64,000 bases of DNA from Gammaproteobacteria bacterium (GTDB lineage: Bacteria; Pseudomonadota; Gammaproteobacteria; Pseudomonadales; Pseudohongiellaceae): positions 1 through 64,000 of the forward strand of contig BPDI01000002.1 in the NCBI GenBank assembly GCA_019654215.1. Reading direction: 5' to 3'. This document shows positions 19,621-29,088 of this stretch, piece by piece (position 1 is the stretch's first letter; each line of letters begins with the position of its first letter). The notes beneath the pieces are model-generated. The model was not told the origin of the DNA. It did not search any database and saw only the letters and a list, made by a program, of their open reading frames with translations. The translations under genes and the position numbers were made by a program.

Positions 19621-21627
19621 TTAGTGACTTGCTCCATCTTCAAGTGCTGCTGGTAGTGCCATTGCTACCAACTTGGATCCTGATTGCAGAATCACGTATT
19701 GATGTCCATCGTGCATCCAGGAGCTCATGCCATAGCGCACTTCACCTGGAATTTCGATGCGGCCTAATTCTTCACCAGTCTGCTTATCAACAGCATACAA
19801 CAATGGACTTCCGTCATGATCGATGGACGCGTAAATCAACATGTTAGCTGTAGCCACCATCGAAGGCGCACGCCCGCTTCCAGTGTCGCCAACTTCAACA
19901 CCTTCTAGCGCAGGATTGTTGCGCACTCGATCAGGCGTTTCACCAGCAGGAATACGGAAAGCAATCTCGCCAGTATTCATGTCGTAAGCAGTCACGGTGC
20001 TATAAGGCGGTTTAACGTAGGGAAGATTCGATGCCAAACGCGGAGGTCTGCCACCCGCACCATTTGCATAAGCAGCGAATGTAGTGCCAGTCGGTTTATC
20101 GATGCGGGCATCCGCTTCTTCACCAGGAATAACACGCTGCCAGCTGCAGTTGTTGGCGGAAGGCACATACAAGAAACCTGTAGTTGGGTCGGCAGCCGGA
20201 GGTGCATAAATATTTGCACCGCCACCGTCACCAGGACACATAGCTGCGCTGATTAATCCTTCTTTATTCTCGTCATGAATTGGTGGATTAAACAATGGAC
20301 CCATCTTGTAGTTACTCATTATTTCGAGCGCTTCTCGGCGTAAGTCAGGAGTGAAGTCGATCAGATCATTCTCGCTAATGCCTTGTTGTTCAAAAGGTGG
20401 TGGTTTAGTAGGGAATGGTTGTGTTGTTGCCAGCTTCTCGCCAGGTACTTCTGATTGGGGTACTGGACGATTTTCCATTGGCCAGATCGGCTCGCCAGTC
20501 ATGCGATCGAAGGTATATACAAATCCCTGTTTAGTAACCTGCATGACAGCAGGAATAACTCCTCTCCCCGGAATATTTAAATCCATTTGAATTGGAGCAG
20601 CCGGATTATCGTAGTTCCAAACATCGTGTTTCACAGTCTGGAAGTGCCAACGCCTCTCACCGGTTTCTGTATCTAATCCAATTACGCTAGTACCAAACAA
20701 ACCATCACCAGGTCGGAACCCGCCGTAGTAGTCAATTGTTGGTGGGTTAGTTGGAACATAAACGATATTGTTTTCTGGATCGGCAGTCAGCGGTGCCCAT
20801 GAAGACACGTCACCTGTCCATTGCCAGGCGTCGTTTTCCCAAGTCTCATGACCGTACTCTCCAGGCTGCGGAATTACGTTGAATTTCCACTTGAATTCAC
20901 CGGTGTACTTGTCATAAGCGAGAATGTCACCAGGTATATTTTCAACCCTCGCCTGCAGATAACCCTGCTCCGCAGAGTTGCCAACTATGATGGTGTCGTT
21001 AACCACAATCGGTGGTGAAGAAGTGGTGATGTAACCGGTTTCTAAAGGAATGCCGTCAAATGGATCATAGGGATGCCCCAGATCTGCAAGCATATCTACA
21101 ACACCGGTTTCTGGAAATTCAGGAATCGGCAACTGTCTGCCAAAGCCTTCCAATGGTCGGCCGGTTTGTGCATCCAGAGCAACCAGGAAGAACCCAGGTG
21201 TAGAGATGTAAATTACACCTCGGCCATCGATACGGTCATAGGCAATACCTTTTCCGTAAGACGCGCGCATGGAGTATTCCCAGCGGCCGGTGTTGGGCAG
21301 ACGATAAGCCCACAAGGATTCCCCTGTCTTCGGATCGATCGCGACTACGTTGCGGCGTGGTCCGGACACCGTATAGAGCTTGCCATCAACATAGGTCGGA
21401 GTTGAGCGGCCACTGTAGCCATTGAAACTTGAACCATCCCATTCCCAGGCAACTTCCAGATCTTCGAAGTTGTCTCCAGAGATTTCATCGGCAGGGGTGT
21501 AGCGGGTATGGGCGTAATCACCGCCGAGTGTGTACCACTCTGCGGTGTCATCGGTTACCAAATTCTGACCGAAGCTTGCCTGCGCTAAGAGCAACAAGCC
21601 AGACAATAATGAGAGACGCAATAGCAT
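19621..21627 (-). CDS. PQQ-dependent dehydrogenase, glucose-dehydrogenase-like propeller
   Basis: This 668-residue protein has a signal peptide ending ASFGQ. Its propeller is of the quinoprotein type: EWYTLGGDYAHTRYTPADEI at the N-terminus, tryptophan-docking repeats such as DPKTGESLWAYRLP, DKYTGEFKWKFNV, DTETGERRWHFQTV, DRMTGEPIWPMENR and DMNTGEIAFRIP. The HDVWNYDNPAAP segment supplies conserved residues near the cofactor. There are no membrane helices and no heme motif, so electrons probably leave through a separate cytochrome. It is the first gene of the operon reaching the DUF1552 gene. Two related genes (24018, 32194) lie in this window, but only this copy is fully intact. Substrate unknown: alcohol or sugar. 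Confidence 0.85.
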   Translation of the reverse strand: MLLRLSLLSGLLLLAQASFGQNLVTDDTAEWYTLGGDYAHTRYTPADEISGDNFEDLEVAWEWDGSSFNGYSGRSTPTYVDGKLYTVSGPRRNVVAIDPKTGESLWAYRLPNTGRWEYSMRASYGKGIAYDRIDGRGVIYISTPGFFLVALDAQTGRPLEGFGRQLPIPEFPETGVVDMLADLGHPYDPFDGIPLETGYITTSSPPIVVNDTIIVGNSAEQGYLQARVENIPGDILAYDKYTGEFKWKFNVIPQPGEYGHETWENDAWQWTGDVSSWAPLTADPENNIVYVPTNPPTIDYYGGFRPGDGLFGTSVIGLDTETGERRWHFQTVKHDVWNYDNPAAPIQMDLNIPGRGVIPAVMQVTKQGFVYTFDRMTGEPIWPMENRPVPQSEVPGEKLATTQPFPTKPPPFEQQGISENDLIDFTPDLRREALEIMSNYKMGPLFNPPIHDENKEGLISAAMCPGDGGGANIYAPPAADPTTGFLYVPSANNCSWQRVIPGEEADARIDKPTGTTFAAYANGAGGRPPRLASNLPYVKPPYSTVTAYDMNTGEIAFRIPAGETPDRVRNNPALEGVEVGDTGSGRAPSMVATANMLIYASIDHDGSPLLYAVDKQTGEELGRIEIPGEVRYGMSSWMHDGHQYVILQSGSKLVAMALPAALEDGASH

Positions 21628-21764
21628 GGTTAATTCCTTTATGAGGTACTGAATTCCGATGGCTTAGTGTATTAGGGTACATCACCGGAATCAAAGGCAA
21701 GGCCATGGTTTTAGGGTTGGGAAAGAAGCAATAAGAGACGAAATTCTCCAAATACTGACAAAAA

Positions 21765-22707
21765 CTACATCAATATCTGCCAGCTTCGTTCTATAAACCA
21801 ATAGCTGGCAACGCCGCCGGTCAAAAAGAGGGGTAATTGATATAAGACTTGTTGATAACGAACTCGTGCAATGGCCAAGAATCCAAGCACGACAGCAATA
21901 ATTGATAGTTGCCCAACTTCAATTCCCACGTTAAATAAGAATAAAGCCAACAATTGGCTATTTTCAGGAAGTCCGATTTCTGCCAAGCCCCGCAAACCCA
22001 AGCCCGTGTAAAAGTCCAAAACCAAAGCAATGATTGCCGGATACTGCTTGGTAAGCGTGGGTTTGTCGTTAAGGTTTTAAAAAGCCAGCAGCACAATACT
22101 GCCAGCAATAATTGCTTCTACTGGTGCTGCAGAAAGAGTAATAGTCGAATGCGGAAAGTGCTAGAGTTACGAATGTGCAAAGGGTGAAACTGTAACAACG
22201 ATTAGAATTTGAATCGGCCTGTACACAATATATAGCAACATGATTAGAAAGAGCACATGATCAAAACCAAATAAGAGATGCTCAACTCCAATGGTTAAAT
22301 AAACCGGTATGCTGGGGTCGCTTCTGACAATTGAATACTTGGTTTCTTGCCATTAATTAACATCTCCTGCACGTCACCATTTTCAATTTGGGATACTTCC
22401 CAAGGTGTCAATAAGAGTTCGCTCAAGTCCGTTAATGGAAATCGTTTCCAATTCAACTTCACCGCAATTCAATTCAATCGATTCGATTAAGCACCTTTGG
22501 TCAGACTTGCAGATGTCTTTATCGCTTCACAGTTGTTTGTAACTGAAACCAAGATAGCGCCCATTTATTTGCGGTTGCGGAAAAAAGCTTCGAATAACTG
22601 TTGTTGGCCCGAATCTATTTCAACGATTTGTAAGAAAGCTGGTCGTATTTCGTGCGAGCTAGCATGGGATGAGAAAAAAGAAGTAGGAGGAATAAGAATA
22701 ATCTCAC
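21765..22707 (-). pseudogene. HupE/UreJ-2-like membrane protein, multiply frameshifted
   Basis: Pieces in different frames give the expected order: a leader VRLFLFLLLLFSHPML, the mature opening HEIRPAFLQIVEID, then SEATPAYRF, LTIGVEHLLFGFDHVLF, and a C-terminal LALFLFNVGIEVGQLSIIAV with a final YWFIERSWQIL. These are signatures of the HupE/UreJ_2 family, membrane proteins possibly linked to metal import. I place the start at a GTG at 22707 because the leader continues from it. At least five indels break it. It is the last gene of a decayed operon with the isomerase and DUF3604 remnant. Confidence 0.6.
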
Positions 22708-23489
22708 TGGATTCCACTGTTATCGTTACTCTTAATAGGTTCTCAATGTACGTATCGCGAACAGTTATCTGGCGTGAACGCTGAAAATCTTGTGTTACCT
22801 GTTGTTGGATAACACTTAATGGTGTTTTTTCTTCTGGGTGCACGTGTTAATGAAAATTAAATGGTAGCCAAAGCCGCTTTGTATTGGGCCATCCCAATTT
22901 CCAATTGAAAGTGAAGCAACCTGATCAGCAAAACCTGTTCCAAAGGTTGCGTTTAAATCCAATGCGCTGCGATAGGCGTAAGTGGGATTTAACATTGAAG
23001 ACTCCCAAACTCTTGTGCTCCAGTCCCGCTATTAATTTGTCCAAGTGCATTATCTGCAGATTCTTGAGATTGAAAATAAAGTTGCTGAAAAGAATAGCGT
23101 ATCGGTAGTGTGTAATCATGGATATTTCCCTGGTAGAACGCTTCCAATTCTGTAGCTTCAGGAGTGGGTAGCGGCTGGATTCAGCGATAAAGCTCAGCTT
23201 TTGCACCAGGTGGCGTCGAACTATTGTGTCTTCCTGATCAAGTCCCAGCCGAAAGCTTCCCGATACAGTACCTCTTCTTTAAGCCAGTTTTCTAACAGTG
23301 AATTTATTTCGGCTTCAGAAGCAATTAGGCCAGTTTGAGTAGTCCAAAGGTTTGCGAGGCGATCCCGAAGCGTGGGAGTGACAATAATCTCGGATCGTTC
23401 TTCCTTGAGACGGCTATCGGCAAGAAATAAGAGAGCGCCAATTAGAGAAAACCACAGAGAGGTTGTTTAAGAATGCTACCTAGTGCCAT
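22708..23489 (-). pseudogene. Peptidyl-prolyl cis-trans isomerase (parvulin/PpiC type), multiply frameshifted
   Basis: Frame-switching recovers a parvulin-type export chaperone: an N-terminal membrane anchor (MALGSILKQP, then ALLFLADSRLKEERSEI), EAEINSLLENWLKEEVLYREA, LGLDQEDTIVRRHLVQKLSF, ELEAFYQGNI, and the catalytic domain piece RYSFQQLYFQSQESADNAL. These are followed by GLEHKSLGVFNVKS and IGNWDGPIQSGFGYHLIFI. GPIQSGFGYHLI is the most diagnostic stretch. At least six indels are required. The 3' boundary overlaps the HupE start and is approximate. The ATG at 23489 lies 3 bases after the DUF3604 remnant, consistent with an ancestral operon. Confidence 0.65.
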
Positions 23490-23492
23490 GAC

Positions 23493-23783
23493 CTAAAGTT
23501 CTGTTGGAGTTACCCAGATAGGTGAAGACCAGACTCGCTCCTGAATAGTAGGTTGAAGATCAGATCGAAGCTCTAATCCAGCGCGCACTGCATCATAAGA
23601 ATACATGGCGGGTATATGTAGATTGCCGAAATAGGAGTTCCGCTGGGGATTAAAATAAACCATTCTTTCCTCAATTTTAGAAGAATTGGCATTTTTAGCT
23701 GTGCTAGCTGAATTATTCAATGAATATGAACTTACAAGGACGAGTGAGCTAATTGCAGAAAGTAGGGTGGTGAGCCTCTTCAT
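23493..23783 (-). pseudogene. DUF3604 remnant with in-frame internal deletion
   Basis: This 96-residue ORF has a signal peptide, then YFNPQRNSYFGNLHIPAMYS, which is the start of a DUF3604 protein, and then jumps within YDA to VRAGLELRSDLQPTIQERVW and SSPIWVTP, which is the extreme C-terminus of the same family. The full-length relative at 50802-52688 shows both ends about 500 residues apart, so most of the domain is missing here. The HxH metal-binding pair expected after GNL is changed to HIP. The deletion endpoints share GATGC in the other copy, suggesting short-repeat recombination. It keeps its position ahead of the isomerase and HupE relics. Confidence 0.75.
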
Positions 23784-24017
23784 TTGCTGTTTCTCTTTCT
23801 TCTTCCTTAGTAGACTAACTGTAAAAATACAGTAGACCTATCCCGGATAAAAGCGCAAAAAAGGCGGAGCCCTTGAAAATTGGGGCTAATCGGGCTTGAG
23901 TGAACTCGTCTTGCGGGATTGCAACTTTCCTTTACACTCCGATTTCTCGGCTTGTTGCGGCCCACAAGACCCTTATAATTGGGTAAAACTAGAAAGCCCC
24001 TACCCAGGAGATATCAG

Positions 24018-25956
24018 GTGAAAACAACAAGAAAGATCGTCTCTATCCTTATTAGTGCATTGGCACTGACCTTTTCCCTAACTGCTTGGAGTCAGCAAAG
24101 CCGACCGTGAATGACGGTGATTGGAACACCTTTTTATGGTGGTGACTGGGCCCATCGCTATTCACCTTTAGAGCAGATCAACGCCGACAACGTGGCAGAC
24201 CCAGAGCTTGCCTGGAGTTGGTCTACCGAAAATTTTGGAACCACTATCGATTACGCCAATCCTTCTACTCCCCTCGAAATCAATGGTGTTCTATATGTAA
24301 ATATCGCTAATACCAGGAAAAGTTGCAGCGATCGATGCTACCTCGGGTCAGGTGTTATGGCTTTACCGTTACGAAGAGGGCGCCCGTTTCGACGAGGCTC
24401 CACGAAAGGGCCCTGGTCGAGGGGTTGCCTTTTACAGTGACGGCGACAAGCACCGCGTAATTGATGTTTCACCTGGCTACCAATTAGTTTCTCTAGATGC
24501 TGCCACCGGGATTCCAGATCCCACGTTTGGTGATGACGGCAAAGTTGACCTGTATGTGGGTGTGCGTAATGGCGACGACCCGCGTTACCCATTCCCTGAT
24601 ATTGGCATTTCCGCGCCTCCATTCATTATGAATGATGTGATCGTAGTTGGAGCCGCTCACCGGACCGGCGGTAGGCCGCGCTCAAAGTTCAATACGAAGG
24701 GAGATATTCGGGGCTTCGATGTTCATACCGGTGAATTGTTGTGGACATTTCATACGATTCCAGCTTTTGGAGAATACGGTTATGAATCTTGGATCTCAGG
24801 AAATGATATCACTGGTAACTCTGGCGTTTGGGCACCCATTTCCGGTGATGCGGAAAGAGGTGTCGTTTATTTGCCAATAGAAGACCCAACTGGTGATTAC
24901 TATGGTGGTGACCGCCATGGCGACAACTTGTTCTCCAGCGGCATTGTTGCGGTCGATGTGCAGACCGGCGAAAGGCAGTGGCACTTTCAATATATCCACC
25001 ATGACATATGGGATTGGGATGTTCCCAACGCGCCTGTTATTGCCAATCTGCCCAATGGCAGGGAGATCGTTTTCTCTGTAACCAAGCAGGCTTGGATTTA
25101 TGCCTTTGATAGAAACACTGGCGAACCAGTATGGCCGATTGTAGAGCAGCCTGTACCTGAGGGAGATGTGCCAAACGAATGGTATGCGCCAACCCAGCCA
25201 TTTCCGACCCGACCTGAGGCGTTTGATCGCCAGGGATTTACCGAAGAAGATCTAATAGATTTCACTCCGGAAGTGAGGGCCTTGGCTTTAGAAGCGATCC
25301 AGGACTTTCGTCTCAGCCCGAGTATTTATACACCGCCTTCCTTGCAAGACCATCCCGACGGAACCCGCGGTTTGTTGAGCCTGCCATCTTCAACCGGTGG
25401 CGCGAACTGGGAACATTCGGCTTTCGATCCAGACACAGGAATCATTTACGTGCCTTCTAGAACTCAATTACAAGTTCTGGCTTTAGCCAAGAATCCTGAG
25501 TCTGACCTTGACCTTAGCCAAGGGTTCGGTGTTCGGGCACCTCGTGTACAAGGTCTCGAAGTAGTTAAGCCTCCATATGGAAGAATTACCGCTATCGATA
25601 TGAACACTGGTGATCATCTCTGGATGATCGCTAATGCAGATACTCCAGAACGAATTGCGAATCACCCACTACTCGAAGGTGTTGATCTGCCTCGAACAGG
25701 CATTCCAACCCGATCCAGTGTTTTAGCAACTAAAACTTTACTCTTTATTGGTGAAGGAACTGGTGGTGCCGGTGCTAGCCCAATCTACCGTGCGGTAGAT
25801 AAAGCAACCGGTGAAATTCTTCACGAGATGGAATTACCGGACAACCAAACTGGTCTGCCGATGACTTATGAGCACGATGGTAAACAATATATCGCAATGT
25901 GGATTGGTGGTAGCGGACAACCTACTGAGTTAATTGCTTACGCTTTGCCTGATTAA
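24018..25956 (+). pseudogene. PQQ-dependent dehydrogenase, three frameshifts near the 5' end
   Basis: From a GTG at 24018 with CAGGAG 7 bases upstream there is a signal peptide ending TAWSQQ. The frame stops at TGA after CCG (24108-24110). VNDGDWNTF and then YGGDWAHRYSPLEQI continue in alternating frames, and after about 24312 the rest (534 codons) is open. Losing a G, gaining a T in a T-run and gaining an A account for the breaks. The body has the propeller repeats [54 protein letters not shown] and GGANWEHSAFDPDTG. It is closely related to the 19621 and 32194 genes. A strong hairpin follows the stop. Periplasmic if functional. Confidence 0.75.
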
Positions 25957-25965
25957 TACAAACCA

Positions 25966-26002
25966 TTCAGAGTAAAAACGCGTGTTGCGTTTTTGCTCTG
26001 AA
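25966..26002 (+). terminator. Long hairpin after the PQQ dehydrogenase
   Basis: A 16-bp stem, 25966-25981 paired with 25987-26002, has a 5-base loop and one T-G wobble. It lies 10 bases after the stop at 25956. The stem contains an A5/T5 tract rather than being followed by a U-run, so it could act as a terminator in either direction or as an mRNA 3' stabiliser. Confidence 0.6.
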
Positions 26003-26034
26003 ATCTATAATCGTCTTCAATCCAAGAGGCATCG

Positions 26035-27327
26035 ATGAAACTTTTTCAAAAAAGTAGTCGCGCGTTAACTGGGATTTTGGCTTTTTCAGTTTTCTCCTTT
26101 TATTCTATTAATTCTTTTGGGCAATTCGATACTGCACCTACTTATTACGATGGAGTCCGTGATGCCTTAATTCGAAATTGTGCTGAATGTCATCGGGATG
26201 ATGCGCCTAATCTTGGTGGAATAAGTGCACCATTTTCTGTTTTTTCCTATGAGCAAGCAAAAGTTTGGGCGCCAGTAATCGCGCTGCGTTTACAAGATGG
26301 CACTATGCCGCCCTGGGGTGCTCACCGCCAGCATCAAGGCACTTTTAAAAATGAACGTTATATTTCTGATTTTGATAAAGCATTAATAATTAACTGGGTA
26401 GAAAGAGGTGCTTTAGAGGGCGATGCTTTAGCGCGCACAGCGCACCAAGAATTTGGGAAAACCTTTGCGAACAATGTGCCGTCGCAAGCCTCTGATGGCT
26501 CGCTCTGGTGGATGGGTGTGCCAGACGCTCTTGTCGCTTTTCCTGAACCAATAGAAGTTTGTGAAGAAGCGAGTGACTGGCAGCCGACGATTCGTATGGA
26601 GCTTGCGGATGGCGATTTAAGTCAGCCACGTTGGGTGAAAGCGACAGAAATCCGTCCAGGCAGTTCCACTATGCATCACTCTGTGTCGAATTATCTTGGT
26701 GTGGCGGTTCCTGGAAGAGGGCCTCAAGTTTATCCAGATGGTTGGGGGTTCCTTCTTCCTGCTGATCCGTTCATTTCCATCAATATGCACTATGCCAAAG
26801 ATGCAGGACCGGGAACTGCGGTAGAAGATAATACTGCTGGGGGTTTTTTATTTTATGAGCCCGGGGACATTATCGACTACGTCGTTGAAAATACGATTCC
26901 AATGAATACTGATATCGTAATTCCACCCGGCGATCCTAATTATATGGCAACACATGAGCACGTTATAGAGGATGATATTCTTCTTTTGGCACTAGCGCCT
27001 CACGCACATTATCGAGGTAAGGCCGTCAAGCTTGAATTGGAATTGCCAGGAGTAGATGAAATAGAAACATTGCTCTGGGTGCCAGATTACGATTTTAATT
27101 GGCAATTTCATTACGAATACCATGAGCCAAGATTTGTTCCTGCTGGTGCTAAATTATATGTGACCTGGTGGTTCGATAACTCTTTGGATAATCCAGCTAA
27201 CCCTGACTCAACTGCTGAAGTGCGATACGGCCCACGCTCTGTAGATGAAATGATGAATGCTCGCTACTACTTTACCAAAGCACAACCTCAAGGAATTGTG
27301 GTGGGCGAAAAGTTTCAGAAAGTTTAA
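26035..27327 (+). CDS. Heme c / copper type II monooxygenase-like secreted protein
   Basis: This 430-residue protein has a signal peptide (to about residue 30), a heme c motif C49-A-E-C52-H53 and the downstream segment FSYEQAKVWAPVIALRLQDG with TMPPWGAH. The C-terminal half resembles the copper type II ascorbate-dependent monooxygenase fold (PHM-like): the histidine pair in STMHHSVSNYLG and HAHYRGKAVKLELELPG. A paralogue at 38948-40429 has the same order with the heme at the same residue numbers. The combination suggests a periplasmic redox enzyme in which heme feeds a copper site; this is inference. The gene is intact and follows a PQQ dehydrogenase. Confidence 0.7.
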   Translation: MKLFQKSSRALTGILAFSVFSFYSINSFGQFDTAPTYYDGVRDALIRNCAECHRDDAPNLGGISAPFSVFSYEQAKVWAPVIALRLQDGTMPPWGAHRQHQGTFKNERYISDFDKALIINWVERGALEGDALARTAHQEFGKTFANNVPSQASDGSLWWMGVPDALVAFPEPIEVCEEASDWQPTIRMELADGDLSQPRWVKATEIRPGSSTMHHSVSNYLGVAVPGRGPQVYPDGWGFLLPADPFISINMHYAKDAGPGTAVEDNTAGGFLFYEPGDIIDYVVENTIPMNTDIVIPPGDPNYMATHEHVIEDDILLLALAPHAHYRGKAVKLELELPGVDEIETLLWVPDYDFNWQFHYEYHEPRFVPAGAKLYVTWWFDNSLDNPANPDSTAEVRYGPRSVDEMMNARYYFTKAQPQGIVVGEKFQKV

Positions 27328-27452
27328 TCGCCAACGCAAGCCGGCGTGAACAAAACGAGCGAAGCATGCTCGATCGCTGGGAAACAGATAATTTAAGCCA
27401 GCGCTGCAGATCTAACAAAACCCCAACTCAACTGTTTTAAATTGATTAAACT

Positions 27453-27869
27453 ATGTTTGGAAACTCACAAAAATTTTCCTGTTGGTATTGCTGCCTTTTC
27501 TATTGGCAATGCTGAAGAGGGTAATTGGCCATCGTAAATTACTGGTCGGAATGGTGCGCTCCTTGTCGTATCGAGATCCCTATGTTCAACTCCTTAAGTG
27601 AGGAGCTGGCTGAAAAAAAAATTTTAGTATCGTTGGCGTAAACTTCGACGAAGATCCTCGGGAGATTACCTTACAAATAGCAGAAGAACTTGGAGTTAGC
27701 TTTCCAACGCTGACAATGGGGAGGTAGAAGAGTTAGCAATGCGTCCGCCAGATGTAATGCCTACCACTTACATATTGACTCCTGAGAATAAAATTGTAAC
27801 TAAGTTAATTGGCATCAGAAGAAAGAAGACATTCTCAAAAAACTGGTAAAACTAGGAATTGAAATTTAA
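27453..27869 (+). pseudogene. TlpA-type thioredoxin, multiply frameshifted
   Basis: Across frames the sequence reads as a leader KLTKIFLLVLLPFLLA, then IVNYWSEWCAPCRIEIPMFN with the WCAPC redox centre, IVGVNFDEDPREITLQIAEE, VSFPTLTMG, EVEELAMRPPDVMPTTYILT and EEDILKKLVKLGIEI with stop at 27867-27869. The cis-proline of MPTTYI is present. That is the full TlpA/ResA-like fold of about 140 residues, broken by at least five indels in 420 bases. Such proteins reduce disulfides or heme-binding cysteines in the periplasm. It ends 4 bases before the propeller gene at 27874, so the two formed an operon. Confidence 0.7.
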
Positions 27870-27873
27870 TTAA

Positions 27874-29085
27874 ATGACGACTGAAAAATTACAATTCTTA
27901 GTAATTTTTATTGCTATGTTCGTTAGCAATGGCCTTATTGCTGCACCGCAAGAATTAAGTGAAGGTTCAATTGAATATTTTGCTTCACCTGCTCCTGAAA
28001 ATAGTGCTCTGTCTCGAGTAGTTAGTGATAAATCGGGTCGGATCTATCTCTCCTGGGTTAGTCAGGAAGGTGACTTGGCGCGTTTCGAATATTCCGAACT
28101 CATGGATAACGACTGGAGCAATCCTGAAACGATTAGTGAAGGCGATGATTGGTTCGTAAACTGGGCCGATTTCCCAATGCTATCAGTGAACGCAGGGAAT
28201 ATGGCTGCGCTTTGGCTAAGGATGAGCGCAGAAGGTACTTACGACTACAACATAGAAGCGAGCTTTTTTGAGGCCGGTACCCGTAATTGGAGCGAAGCCC
28301 GAATTATTCACGACGATGGCGTAAATGCTGAGCATGGCTTTGTTTCCATGCTACCAATGGGTGGTGGTAGCACAATGTTTACCTGGCTCGATGGTCGCAA
28401 TACCAAGCTGGAAGATGGTTATGGAGAAATGACTTTGCGTGCCGGAGTCTTTGACGCAGCAGGTAAAACATTGGACGAATGGGAGTTGGATCATCGGGTT
28501 TGCGATTGCTGTCAAACCAGTTCTGCGTTAACTGCCAAGGGCCCAATCGTTGTATATCGTGATCGTAGCGAGAACGAAATTCGTGATACATCTATGATTC
28601 GCTATATCAATGGCGAATGGACTGAGCCACAATCGATTCACGATGACAATTGGCAAATATCTGGCTGCCCAGTCAATGGCCCGTCTGTTTCCGCCAATGA
28701 AGAACAAGTTGCAGTTGCCTGGTTCACAGCTAAGGACGACACACCAAAAGTGCAACTCGCATTGTCTGCAGACAGTGGTGATAGCTTTTCATCTCCAATC
28801 GTAGTTGCAAGTCCGAAAACTAATGGCCGGGTTGGTACTGCGATCTTGGATAGTGGCGAGATTGTTGTTAGTTGGATGGATACAACAGAAGAAGATGCAG
28901 TAATTATGCTTTCTTTGTTCAGTGCAGAAAGTAAGCTACTTGATAATTATGAAGTGGCAAAATCCAGCGCTTCGCGACGGAGTGGATTTCCAATTATTGA
29001 AGAAGTAGGGAATTCAGTTTATGTCTCCTGGACAGACATAAGCAGCTCACCTCAAGTAAAAGTAGCTCGCCTGGTATTTGAATAA
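27874..29085 (+). CDS. Secreted sialidase-like beta-propeller with CxCC motif
   Basis: This 403-residue protein has a signal peptide ending about residue 24. It has BNR/sialidase-like propeller repeats, including SRVVSDKSGRIYLSWVS, VQLALSADSGDSFSSP and GNSVYVSWTDI. It lacks an obvious full sialidase active site. A conserved-looking cysteine cluster, C210-D-C212-C213, lies in HRVCDCCQTSSAL, with another cysteine in SGCPVNGPS. The cluster, together with the TlpA relic directly upstream, suggests disulfide or metal chemistry. Homologues are usually called exo-alpha-sialidase, but glycosidase activity is not supported here. Frame intact. Confidence 0.6.
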   Translation: MTTEKLQFLVIFIAMFVSNGLIAAPQELSEGSIEYFASPAPENSALSRVVSDKSGRIYLSWVSQEGDLARFEYSELMDNDWSNPETISEGDDWFVNWADFPMLSVNAGNMAALWLRMSAEGTYDYNIEASFFEAGTRNWSEARIIHDDGVNAEHGFVSMLPMGGGSTMFTWLDGRNTKLEDGYGEMTLRAGVFDAAGKTLDEWELDHRVCDCCQTSSALTAKGPIVVYRDRSENEIRDTSMIRYINGEWTEPQSIHDDNWQISGCPVNGPSVSANEEQVAVAWFTAKDDTPKVQLALSADSGDSFSSPIVVASPKTNGRVGTAILDSGEIVVSWMDTTEEDAVIMLSLFSAESKLLDNYEVAKSSASRRSGFPIIEEVGNSVYVSWTDISSSPQVKVARLVFE

Positions 29086-29088
29086 AAG

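Noticed and set aside
27330-27410. REP-like palindromic element after the heme/copper gene
   Set aside because: Short GC-rich inverted repeats are present, but I found no second copy in the window, so it is not supported as a repeat family.
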